From Sphingomonas melonis (GTDB taxonomy: Bacteria; Pseudomonadota; Alphaproteobacteria; Sphingomonadales; Sphingomonadaceae), in the NCBI RefSeq assembly GCF_013409985.1, contig NZ_JACCBY010000007.1, positions 62,001-126,000 on the forward strand: a stretch of DNA of 64,000 nt, given 5' to 3'. Positions 52,109 to 61,714 of this stretch are shown here, in pieces. The notes under the pieces are model-generated. The model made no database searches. It saw only the letters and a program-made list of their open reading frames with translations, and was not told the origin of the DNA. The translations under genes were made by a program, and so were the position numbers. Position 1 is the first letter of the stretch, and every line of letters begins with the position of its first letter.

Positions 52109-53476
52109 TCAATCGCGCGTGACGCCGCACGCCGCCAGCGCCGCGTCGATCTCGGCGAGCAACGCATCGAGCCCGGCCTGATCGGCGGCTTCGGCGCGGG
52201 CGGTGAGCACGTCCTGCGTGTTCGAGGCGCGCAGCAGCCACCAGCCGCGCGGCGTCGTCACGCGGACGCCGTCGATCGCGACGACGTCCGCCCCCGCCGC
52301 CTCGAGCCGCTGGCGCACCGCGTCGATCACCGCAACCTTGCGCGCGGGATCGACGGGAAAGCGCAGGTCGGGGGTGTTGACCAATGGCGGCATGTCGTCG
52401 CGCAACTGGGTGAGCGAGCGGCCCGAGTCATGCACCGCGCCGATCAACTGCACCGCGGCGTGGAGCGCGTCGTCGAAGCCGTACCAGTCGTGCGCGAAGA
52501 AGATGTGGCCGCTCAGCTCGCCGGCAATCGGCGCGTGATGCGCGAGCATCGCCTCCTTCATCAGGCTGTGCCCGGTCGCACCCATCACCGGTGTGCCGCC
52601 GAGGTCGCGGATGCGGTCGAAGACGAATTGCGAGGATTTGACGTCGGCGACCACGGTCGCGCCGGGCACCGCGGCGAGCACCGGCGCGATCAGCAGGCTG
52701 AGCAACTGGTCGCCCCATAGCACGCGGCCGGCGCCGTCGACCGCGCCGATCCGGTCGCCGTCGCCGTCGAAGGCGATGCCGAAGTCGAGCCCCTCGGCCC
52801 GCACCAGCGCCTTGAGGTCTTCGAGATTATGCTCTTCGGTCGGGTCGGGGTGGTGGTTGGGGAAGCGGCCGTCGACCTCGGTATAGAGCAGGTGGTGCTC
52901 GCCGGGGAGGCGTGCGGTCAGCGCCGCGACCGCGGGGCCGGCGGCGCCGTTGCCGCAATCCCAGCCGATCCGATAGGCGCCGCCGCGATGGCCGGCGAGC
53001 AGCCGCGCGACATAGGCGTCGAGCACGTCGGCATCGCTGACGCTGCCGGCGCCGTCGCTCCACGCGCCTGCGGCGGCGAGGCGGGCGAGATCCTGCACGT
53101 CGACGCCGTAGAAGGAGCGATGGCCGAGGACCATCTTGAAGCCATTGTCGTCACGCGGATTGTGGCTGCCGGTGACGTGGATGCCGGCATCCACGGCAAG
53201 CGTCGCTTCGGCGAAATAGAGCATCGGCGTCGGGCCGACGCCGATCCGCACGACGTCGACGCCGCCGGCGGTGAGGCCGGCGACCAGGGCCGCCTCCAGC
53301 TCGGGCGAGGACAGGCGGCCGTCGCGGCCGACCGCGACGCGCTGGCCGCCCGCGGCGCGCACGCGCGTCGCGAAGCTGCGGCCGATCGCCACCGCATCGG
53401 GCGCGCCGAGATTGCGGCCGACGGTGCCGCGCACGTCATATTCCCGCAGGATCGCGGGCGACAGGCGATGCGTCAT
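52109..53476 (-). CDS. Phosphomannomutase/phosphoglucomutase
   Basis: A 455-residue alpha-D-phosphohexomutase that interconverts hexose 1- and 6-phosphates for sugar nucleotide and polysaccharide synthesis. It has the phosphoserine site (VTGSHNPRDDNGFKM), metal loop (FDGDGDRIGAVD), sugar loop (GELSGHIFF) and phosphate-binding loop (RASNTQDVLTARAE). Length and first residues (ILREYDVRGTVG) match the AlgC/ManB-type bifunctional group. The ATG at 53476 overlaps the J-domain gene stop (ATGA); the longer in-frame reading upstream is antisense to nothing useful and lacks conserved sequence. Confidence 0.93.
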   Translation of the reverse strand: MTHRLSPAILREYDVRGTVGRNLGAPDAVAIGRSFATRVRAAGGQRVAVGRDGRLSSPELEAALVAGLTAGGVDVVRIGVGPTPMLYFAEATLAVDAGIHVTGSHNPRDDNGFKMVLGHRSFYGVDVQDLARLAAAGAWSDGAGSVSDADVLDAYVARLLAGHRGGAYRIGWDCGNGAAGPAVAALTARLPGEHHLLYTEVDGRFPNHHPDPTEEHNLEDLKALVRAEGLDFGIAFDGDGDRIGAVDGAGRVLWGDQLLSLLIAPVLAAVPGATVVADVKSSQFVFDRIRDLGGTPVMGATGHSLMKEAMLAHHAPIAGELSGHIFFAHDWYGFDDALHAAVQLIGAVHDSGRSLTQLRDDMPPLVNTPDLRFPVDPARKVAVIDAVRQRLEAAGADVVAIDGVRVTTPRGWWLLRASNTQDVLTARAEAADQAGLDALLAEIDAALAACGVTRD

Positions 53477-53736
53477 CCGTTGCGCCGCAGCGCGCCGAGC
53501 AGCAGGTCGCGGGCCGCGTTGATCTCGGTACTCGCCTCCGCCGAGCCGCCGCGGTCGGGATGCACGTCGGCGAGCAGGCGGCGATGCGCGGCACGGATCT
53601 CGCCCTCGTCGGCATCGGCGCGCAGGCCGAGCACCCGGCGCGCGCGCTGCATGTCGGTGAGCTTGACGCGCTTGGGCGCGGGGCGGAGATAATGCCAGGC
53701 GAGCCAGATCAGCCCGATGGCGAGCAGCCACTTCAT
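53473..53736 (-). CDS. Membrane-anchored J-domain protein
   Basis: An 87-residue protein with an N-terminal helix (WLLAIGLIWLAWHYL) and a C-terminal J domain with the HPD motif in LLADVHPDRGGS. The order helix-then-J domain resembles DjlA-type or Pam18-like membrane J proteins, which recruit DnaK to the membrane. The ATG at 53736 overlaps the mipZ stop, and its stop overlaps the phosphomutase start, so the three genes are coupled. Confidence 0.88.
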   Translation of the reverse strand: MKWLLAIGLIWLAWHYLRPAPKRVKLTDMQRARRVLGLRADADEGEIRAAHRRLLADVHPDRGGSAEASTEINAARDLLLGALRRNG

Positions 53737-54572
53737 GCGGCGAACTGCGGCGCGGCGGGCTCGGGCAGCTGCAACGCGCTCATCATCTCGCGCAATTCCT
53801 GGCGCGAGGCGACGTGGCCGAGGCCCATCGCGCCGAATTCCTTCGAATCGATCATCGTCAGCCCGGCCGGGAACAGCTCGCGATAGATCACGCGTTCGCC
53901 GAGGCCGGGAATGATGCGGAAGCCGACCCGCTTGGCGAGCTGGCCCAGAGCGTCGGAGACGCGGCGCATGTTGCGCGCCTCGATATGCTGCAGGCGGTTG
54001 CGCAGCACGACCCAGTCGATCTGCGTCCCGTCGGCGCGCGCGCGCTGCTTGCGCGCATCCCAGATCAGCTCCGAATAGAAACTGGGGCGGGTGACGTTGA
54101 ACGTCTCGGGATCGACCTGGCCGATCAGGTCGAAGTCGACGAAACTGTCGTTCATCGGCGTGACCAGGGTGTTGGACAGCGCCGCGGCGGTGCGCGCGAA
54201 ATAATCGTCGCGGCCGGGGGTGTCGACGATCAGGAAGTCGGCGCCCTCGGACAGCCGCTGCCACGTTTCCTCGAACACCTCTTCGCTGACCCCGTCATGC
54301 GTCGCATGGACGGGCATCGGCAGGTCGCTGCCGGTCCGCTTGATCGTCGCGGCACGGTTTTCGAGATAGCGGCCGACGGTGCGCTGGCGATGGTCGAGGT
54401 CGAAACAGGCGACCTTGGCCCCCTTGGCGGCGAGCGCGATGGCGACGTGCACCGCGGTCGTCGATTTGCCGGTGCCGCCCTTTTCGTTGGCGAAGACGAT
54501 GACGTGTGGCCCTGCGGGCACGGTTCGTTCCTTATCGATGCTGGCGGGTTGCTCGGTCACGATGCTCTTCAT
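53733..54572 (-). CDS. mipZ: Division plane positioning ATPase MipZ
   Basis: A 279-residue ParA-type ATPase. The deviant Walker A KGGTGKST and the following FDLDHRQRT match MipZ, which in Caulobacter binds ParB near the poles and keeps FtsZ at midcell. The Walker B segment is FLIVDTPGRDDYFARTAAA. Length matches the family. The ATG at 54572 lies 35 bases from the divergent panC GTG, so both promoters share a very small gap or overlap. Coupled to the J-domain gene downstream. Confidence 0.93.
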   Translation of the reverse strand: MKSIVTEQPASIDKERTVPAGPHVIVFANEKGGTGKSTTAVHVAIALAAKGAKVACFDLDHRQRTVGRYLENRAATIKRTGSDLPMPVHATHDGVSEEVFEETWQRLSEGADFLIVDTPGRDDYFARTAAALSNTLVTPMNDSFVDFDLIGQVDPETFNVTRPSFYSELIWDARKQRARADGTQIDWVVLRNRLQHIEARNMRRVSDALGQLAKRVGFRIIPGLGERVIYRELFPAGLTMIDSKEFGAMGLGHVASRQELREMMSALQLPEPAAPQFAA

Positions 54573-54607
54573 AGAAGCCGCGCGCTCATTGTTCGAGGGA
54601 TTAAACG

Positions 54608-55453
54608 GTGCTGACGGTTCGAGACCTGGACGGGCTGCGCGCGGCGGTGGCCGGCTATCGTGCGGATGGCGCGACGATCGCGCTCGTGCCGACGATGGGG
54701 GCGCTGCATGCGGGCCATATGGCGCTGATCGAGGCGGCGCGCCGGCCGGGAACGAAGGTGATCGCGTCGATCTTCGTCAATCCCAGGCAATTCGGCCCGA
54801 ACGAGGACCTCGCCCGCTATCCGCGGCGCGAGGCGGCGGACGCGCGGCTGCTCGCCGAGGGCGGCTGCGACCTGCTGTGGCTGCCGCCGGTCGAGGTGAT
54901 GTATCCGGCGGGCTTCGCGACCAATATCAGCGTCACCGGGGTCAGCGACGGCCTGGACGGCGCGGCGCGGCCGGGGCATTTCGACGGCGTCGCCACCGTC
55001 GTCACCAAATTGTTCAACCAGACCGGTGCCGACATCGCCTATTTCGGCGAGAAGGATTTCCAGCAGCTCAGCGTGATCCGTCGCGTCGTCGCCGATCTCG
55101 ACATGGGGATCGAGATCGTCGGCGTGCCGACCCAGCGCGACGATGACGGGCTCGCGCTGTCCTCGCGCAACATCTATCTCGACGACGAGCAGCGCGCCAA
55201 GGCGGTGGCCCTGCCGCGCGCGCTCGGCGTGGCGGCGCGGGCGGTGGCGCGCGGCGACGATGTCGAGACCGCGCTCGCCGAGGCGCGGGCGACGCTGATC
55301 GCGGCGGGCTTCGCCGTCGATTATATCGCGCTTGCCGATGCCGAGACGCTGGCCGAGTCGCCCGCCGCGGATCGTCCGCGCCGGCTGCTCGCCGCGGCGC
55401 GGATGGGGGCGACGCGGCTGATCGACAATGTCGCGGTCGAACCAGGCGCCTGA
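54608..55453 (+). CDS. panC: Pantothenate synthetase
   Basis: A 281-residue cytosolic enzyme that condenses pantoate and beta-alanine with ATP to give pantothenate for CoA. The ATP HIGH-type site is LVPTMGALHAGHMALI; other motifs are SIFVNPRQFGPNEDL, GHFDGVATVVTKLFNQ, FGEKDFQQL and LALSSRNIYL. The start is GTG at 54608 with a GAGGGA site. Length is normal. It is divergent from mipZ; no panB or panD is adjacent. Confidence 0.96.
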   Translation: MLTVRDLDGLRAAVAGYRADGATIALVPTMGALHAGHMALIEAARRPGTKVIASIFVNPRQFGPNEDLARYPRREAADARLLAEGGCDLLWLPPVEVMYPAGFATNISVTGVSDGLDGAARPGHFDGVATVVTKLFNQTGADIAYFGEKDFQQLSVIRRVVADLDMGIEIVGVPTQRDDDGLALSSRNIYLDDEQRAKAVALPRALGVAARAVARGDDVETALAEARATLIAAGFAVDYIALADAETLAESPAADRPRRLLAAARMGATRLIDNVAVEPGA

Positions 55454-55531
55454 CCCGCCGGGTTGCCGCTGCGTTAACCTATTCGCAAAACGAATCGCCG
55501 ATGGTGCCGTCATGACGAATGGGGGCAGACG

Positions 55532-55828
55532 ATGGGCAAGAGTTTCACGAGCGCACAGTATCTTATAGACAGCCGGATCGCCGATGCGCGGCGCGGCCGG
55601 CCGGAGGCGCTGTTCGACCTCGGCGTGTGCTACCAGACCGGCACCGCGGGGGCGGGGGTCGATCTGATCGAGGCGCACAAATGGTTCAATCTGGCCGCGG
55701 TGGCGGGCCTCAGCGAAGCCGCCGATGCGCGCGCCGAAGTCGCCGAGGACATGACCGCGCGCGAGATCGCGCTGGCGCAGCGCCAGGCGCGCGACTGGCT
55801 GGGGATGACGCAGCGGCTGGCGGCGTGA
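55532..55828 (+). CDS. Small Sel1-like repeat protein
   Basis: A 98-residue protein with a Sel1-type repeat (PEALFDLGVCYQTGTAGAGVDLIEAHKWFNLAAVAGLSEA) that forms paired alpha helices for protein-protein contact. The N-terminal FTSAQYLIDSRIADARRG has no clear motif. No signal peptide is seen, so it is probably cytosolic. The ATG at 55532 is preceded by GGGGGCAGACG. Its partner is unknown. Only one full repeat is present, which is short for the family. Confidence 0.82.
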   Translation: MGKSFTSAQYLIDSRIADARRGRPEALFDLGVCYQTGTAGAGVDLIEAHKWFNLAAVAGLSEAADARAEVAEDMTAREIALAQRQARDWLGMTQRLAA

Positions 55829-56403
55829 GCACGCCTTCCGTGCGCTGAGGAACCGGTCGTAAGGGGGCGTTTCGCAGACGGTGAATCGCCGTATCCATCC
55901 TCTCCGTCAGGCTGTTGGCCGGCCACCTCCCCTGGCGGGGGAGGGCTATCGCACATGGCTGCGGTGATGAGGTTCGATCGGTTTCCTCTTCTTATCCGTC
56001 ACCCCGGACTCGTTCCGGGGTCCACCGGGCAACAAGAGAACGGTATCCAATCAAGCCTTTCTCCTCGCCGCAGAGTGGACCCCGGAACAAGTCCGGGGTG
56101 ACGGGGTGGAGTTGGAAGACGGCCGGGCTCACACGGACGCTCCTATCCGATCCCCCTACCATAACGGGAGGAATCAGGGGCACTCAGCGCCGACGAAGAT
56201 CATCTCGACAGCCGAACCATTCTCACCCGGCGACGAGTGCAGCAAAGTCCTCCCTCGCGTAGCGGGGGAGGGGGACCGCCCGGCGCAGCCGGGTGGTGGA
56301 GGGGGCGTCTCCGCATACGACCACGTTCGCCGTATCCTCGCCGTCAGCGCCTCGCCGCGCCACAGTCCGGGGGAGGACCTACCCCCCCACGGCCCGCGGA
56401 TTA
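55829..56403. other. Convergent intergenic region with several repeats, 575 bp
   Basis: Between the ends of the Sel1 gene and gyrB. It is mostly filled with repeats: CCCTCC-type palindromes at 55900-55945 and 56249-56305, a 107-bp inverted repeat at 55997-56103 inside a longer block (55948-56160) homologous to 46293-46504, and another GC-rich palindrome piece at 56339-56378. No gene is recognised. Confidence 0.7.
55997..56103. repeat. 107-bp dispersed inverted repeat, copy 3
   Basis: Same element and length as at 46341-46447 and 51491-51597, with arms CGTCACCCCGGACTCGTTCC and the reverse-complement end ...AAGTCCGGGGTGACG, and the shared CTCCTCGCCGCAGAGTG interior. The flanks on both sides also resemble those of copy 1. 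Confidence 0.85.
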
Positions 56404-58929
<2,526 letters not shown>

Positions 58930-59027
58930 AGCGAGGATATAGGGATTGCGGGGGCGGAACGAAAGCGAAATGGGCGGGAGGAGTGGAGGGCGTCCCCCCG
59001 TGTCCGTTGCCCCCGTCTTTTCCCTTT

Positions 59028-59131
59028 CGTCATCCCGGCGAATGCCGGGAACCATGGTCGCGGTGTCGCTGACGGCGATGCGCATCACGGCCGTTCCGTT
59101 GCCATGGGTCCCGGCGTTCGCCGGGATGACG
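59028..59131. repeat. 104-bp dispersed inverted repeat, copy 1
   Basis: Arms CGTCATCCCGGCGAATGCCG and CCATGGGTCCCGGCGTTCGC...GATGACG face each other in the recF-gyrB gap. A second copy of the same length lies at 63827-63930. The design (outer inverted arms, each with an internal palindrome, and fixed interior length) parallels the 107-bp family but the sequence differs. Confidence 0.82.
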
Positions 59132-59163
59132 AATGTTGGCGGGCGGCGGCCGGTTGGGAAGCG

Positions 59164-60219
59164 CTACCCCAGCTCCACCCGCGTTGCATCCGCCCCGATC
59201 GCCGCGAACAGGCCGGGTTCGGTCCCGGTCATCCATACCTGGCCGTGATCCGCCAGCCGCGCGAACAGCGCCGCGCGGCGGACGGGGTCGAGATGCGCGG
59301 CGACCTCGTCGAGGAGGAGGATCGGGGCGTGGCCGGTCCGCTGCGCGACCAGCTCGGCATGGGCGAGGACGATGCCGAGCAGCAGCGCCTTCTGCTCGCC
59401 GGTCGAGGCGAGCGCCGCCGGCTGGCGCTTGCCGAGATGGGTGACGGCGAGATCGGCGCGATGCGGGCCGGCGAGCGCGCGGCCGGCGGCGGCGTCGCGC
59501 GGGCGGCCCTGGCGCAGCGCGTCGAGCAAATGCGCCGCGTCGCCGCTCCACCCCTCCAGCGCCAGCGCGGCGCGGGCGAACGGGCCGTCGGGCTGATCGG
59601 CAAGCCGTTCGCCGAGCAGCCCAACGGTGGTGCGGCGCGCGGTCTCGATCGCGCCGCCATGGTCGGCCATCTGCGTTTCGAGCGCGGTCAGCCACTCGGG
59701 GTCGGCGGGCTCGTCCGCGGCGAGCAGCCGGTTGCGCGCGCGCATCGCCGCTTCGTAGCGCGCGGCGTGATGGGCATGGGCGGGAACCAGCGCGAGCGTC
59801 AGGCGGTCAAGGAAGCGGCGGCGCTCGCCGGCGGGCTCGACGAACAAGCGGTCCATCGCCGGGGTCAGCCACAGCACCGTCAGCCATTCGGCCAGCGTGT
59901 TGGCGGTGGCGGCCGCGCCCTGGATGCGCAGCTGGCGGCGTTCCGGCGCGGACGCGAGCGCGCCGGTGGCGATCTCGACGTCGCCGCCCGCCGCGGCGAG
60001 CGTCGCGGCGATGCCGAAGCCGCCGCCGCCGCCCTGCCGCTGCATGTCGGCGAGCGCGGCGCGGCGCAGCCCGCGGCCGGGCGCGAGCAGCGACACCGCT
60101 TCGAGCACGTTGGTCTTGCCCGCGCCATTCTCGCCGGTGAGCACGACGAAGCCGGGACCCGGGGCGAGCGCCAGCGCCGCATGGTTGCGGTAATCGGTCA
60201 GGACGAGGCGCGAGAGCAT
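59164..60219 (-). CDS. recF: DNA replication/repair protein RecF
   Basis: A 351-residue SMC-like ATPase that helps load RecA at gaps with RecO and RecR. Walker A GENGAGKTNV, the signature LASTGEQKALL and Walker B PILLLDEVAAHLDP are present, and the N-terminal LVLTDYRNHAALAL is typical. Length is normal. The ATG at 60219 is the family start; the long in-frame extension upstream is antisense to the receiver gene. It is not preceded by dnaN but lies divergent from the receiver gene; gyrB follows on the same strand. Confidence 0.95.
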   Translation of the reverse strand: MLSRLVLTDYRNHAALALAPGPGFVVLTGENGAGKTNVLEAVSLLAPGRGLRRAALADMQRQGGGGGFGIAATLAAAGGDVEIATGALASAPERRQLRIQGAAATANTLAEWLTVLWLTPAMDRLFVEPAGERRRFLDRLTLALVPAHAHHAARYEAAMRARNRLLAADEPADPEWLTALETQMADHGGAIETARRTTVGLLGERLADQPDGPFARAALALEGWSGDAAHLLDALRQGRPRDAAAGRALAGPHRADLAVTHLGKRQPAALASTGEQKALLLGIVLAHAELVAQRTGHAPILLLDEVAAHLDPVRRAALFARLADHGQVWMTGTEPGLFAAIGADATRVELG

Positions 60220-60336
60220 CGTCGGCCCGCCTATAGCAAAGTGGCGACACGGGAAATCACCGTCGCCCCCGCCCCGCAGCCGGCGCCGCGATTGATCGCG
60301 AGGGATCGTATTGCTTCGCCAACCTGTTGCAGGACC

Positions 60337-60753
60337 ATGAAAACCTTGAACAGCGGCGATCCGCTTGCGGGGCGGCACATCCTGATCGTCGAGGACGAGT
60401 GGCTGCTGGCCGATCATCTCGACGGGATCGTTACGGATGCCGGCGGATCGGTGATCGGCCCGTTCGCCACCGCGCAACAGGCGCTCGACGCGCTCGACCA
60501 CGGCCGCCCGCGCCCCGATGCGGCGACGCTCAACGTCGTGCTGATGGATCATATGTCGTTCGATGTCGCCGACCGGCTCGGCGCGATCGGCGTGCCGTAC
60601 AGCTTCCTGTCGGCCAACCGCCCCTATACGCTGCCCGAGCGGTTCCAGACGATGCCACTGCTCGCCAAGCCGTTCAGCGACGTGCAGGTGGTCGCGGCGC
60701 TGGTCGCACTGCTGACGCCGGCGGAACCCGCCCCGACCCGCACCGTTGGATGA
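60337..60753 (+). CDS. Receiver-domain protein lacking the phosphoacceptor Asp
   Basis: A 138-residue single receiver fold. The acidic pocket is kept (ILIVEDEWLLADHL) and so is the Lys (LLAKPFSD), but the residue at the phosphoacceptor position, usually Asp after DAAVLDVNL, is Asn66 in DAATLNVVL. It is therefore probably not phosphorylated, unless the nearby Asp71 stands in. The related family of stand-alone receivers is common in Sphingomonadales and rhizobia. The ATG at 60337 was chosen because it begins just before the receiver and has GCAGGACC upstream. It is divergent from recF. Confidence 0.83.
   Translation: MKTLNSGDPLAGRHILIVEDEWLLADHLDGIVTDAGGSVIGPFATAQQALDALDHGRPRPDAATLNVVLMDHMSFDVADRLGAIGVPYSFLSANRPYTLPERFQTMPLLAKPFSDVQVVAALVALLTPAEPAPTRTVG
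60723..60747 (+). promoter_or_regulatory. Candidate EcfG (general stress) promoter
   Basis: GGAAC (60723-60727), 16 bases, then CGTT (60744-60747) is an exact match to the alphaproteobacterial EcfG promoter consensus GGAAC-N16/17-CGTT. It ends 35 bases before the ATG at 60783 and lies in the last codons of the receiver gene. Confidence 0.6.
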
Positions 60754-60782
60754 CCCGACAGCAGCAACCGGGACGCTTTGCG

Positions 60783-61259
60783 ATGGATTATAAGAAGATC
60801 GGCTTCGGCCTCGGCGCCTTTGCGGCGGGTGCGGTGGCATGGACCGCAGCAACGGCGGCGTTCGGCCCCAAGCCGGGCGCGCGGCCGCGTCCGCTTGCCG
60901 ATGACGTTCGCGACGACAGCGGCGACGATGCGGGGGCCGGCGCGGTGCCGGGCGACAGCACCACCAGCCCGATCGCGCCACGGCCGGCGACGATGGCCGC
61001 CGCGCCGGTCGGCATGGCGGAGACCGAGAAGCATTTCGAGGAGCAGCCGGGCAATCCCGCCGCCGAGCATGTGCCGACCGACCTGATGGGCGACACGCAT
61101 CCCGGCAATGACAGTCGCGCGGTCGAGGCGTTCCGCCCCGATCCGACCGCGGTGCCGACCGAGGAAGAGAAAGAGGCGCTGCGCCCCGCGACCGGGCCGG
61201 CACCGACGCTGGTCGCCGATCGTGGCAGTGGCTTCAGCGAGGCTGCCGGCGCGGCATAA
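60783..61259 (+). CDS. Hypothetical membrane-anchored protein, candidate stress-induced
   Basis: A 158-residue protein of no known family. One N-terminal helix (FGLGAFAAGAVAWTAATAAFG) anchors a long acidic, Pro/Ala-rich tail (for example DDSGDDAGAGAVPGDSTTSP) with no fold I can name. The ATG at 60783 is chosen; an ATG at 60750 would add 11 residues and would start just past the promoter-like element. The EcfG-like promoter at 60723-60747 suggests expression in the general stress response. The pattern (anchor plus disordered tail) is common among stress-induced small proteins of Sphingomonas. Confidence 0.65.
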   Translation: MDYKKIGFGLGAFAAGAVAWTAATAAFGPKPGARPRPLADDVRDDSGDDAGAGAVPGDSTTSPIAPRPATMAAAPVGMAETEKHFEEQPGNPAAEHVPTDLMGDTHPGNDSRAVEAFRPDPTAVPTEEEKEALRPATGPAPTLVADRGSGFSEAAGAA

Positions 61260-61383
61260 TGGGGAGGGGCCGCTGGCTCCTTCCGTTTATCATGTGCTGA
61301 GGTGCATCCGTCTTTTACGTTGGGCTTCGCGAGAGCACTCCCACGCTTTAGGCCGTATCAACATTCAAGCTTTGGAGACATTT

Positions 61384-61402
61384 CTCCCCCGCCAGGGGGG
61401 AG
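61384..61402. repeat. Short CCCTCC-type palindrome
   Basis: CTCCCCCGCCAGGGGGGAG is a small imperfect palindrome of the same type as at 47199-47253. It lies just after the stop of the 58-residue gene and in the convergent gap after the hypothetical membrane protein, so it could serve as a terminator hairpin. Confidence 0.5.
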
Positions 61403-61427
61403 GAACTGGGCTGAATGTGAATCCCGC

Positions 61428-61604
61428 TTAGTCGTTGCCGAGCAGCGACGATTTGCGCGGGATCGTCTCGCCCTGCGGCTGGCCTTTGTCGAGCGTCTCG
61501 CTGGGCCGGCGGGCATCGCCCGGGCGCTGATGCTCGGTCGAAAGATTGGGATCGCGGGTTTCCGTCGTCGGCGTGACCGAATCGGTTTGTGCTGGGTCTG
61601 TCAT
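61428..61604 (-). CDS. Small hydrophilic protein, candidate stress-induced
   Basis: A 58-residue frame coding for a polar, Thr/Pro/Asp-rich peptide without helices (it begins MTDPAQTDSVTPTTE and ends RKSSLLGND). The ATG at 61604 has a near-perfect GAGAGGAG ribosome-binding site six to seven bases upstream, and an EcfG-like promoter (GGAAC-N17-GGTT) lies at 61628-61653, leaving a leader of about 16-25 bases. Together these make it a real gene although I do not know the family. Such short hydrophilic proteins are common among general-stress genes. Confidence 0.7.
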   Translation of the reverse strand: MTDPAQTDSVTPTTETRDPNLSTEHQRPGDARRPSETLDKGQPQGETIPRKSSLLGND

Positions 61605-61627
61605 GGTTTAGCTCCTCTCGCCGATTC

Positions 61628-61653
61628 AACCCGTGGCGCGGTGTCCGCGTTCC
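61628..61653 (-). promoter_or_regulatory. Candidate EcfG (general stress) promoter
   Basis: On the minus strand, GGAAC (61653-61649), 17 bases, then GGTT (61631-61628). The consensus is GGAAC-N16/17-CGTT, so one base of the -10 element differs. The spacing to the small gene's ribosome-binding site is right for a short leader. Confidence 0.55.
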
Positions 61654-61714
61654 GCTTGCGGCGCGGCGGCGAGGCGTTAAGCGTCAGGAATATTGTCTGA
61701 CCGCCGGAGTCCCG

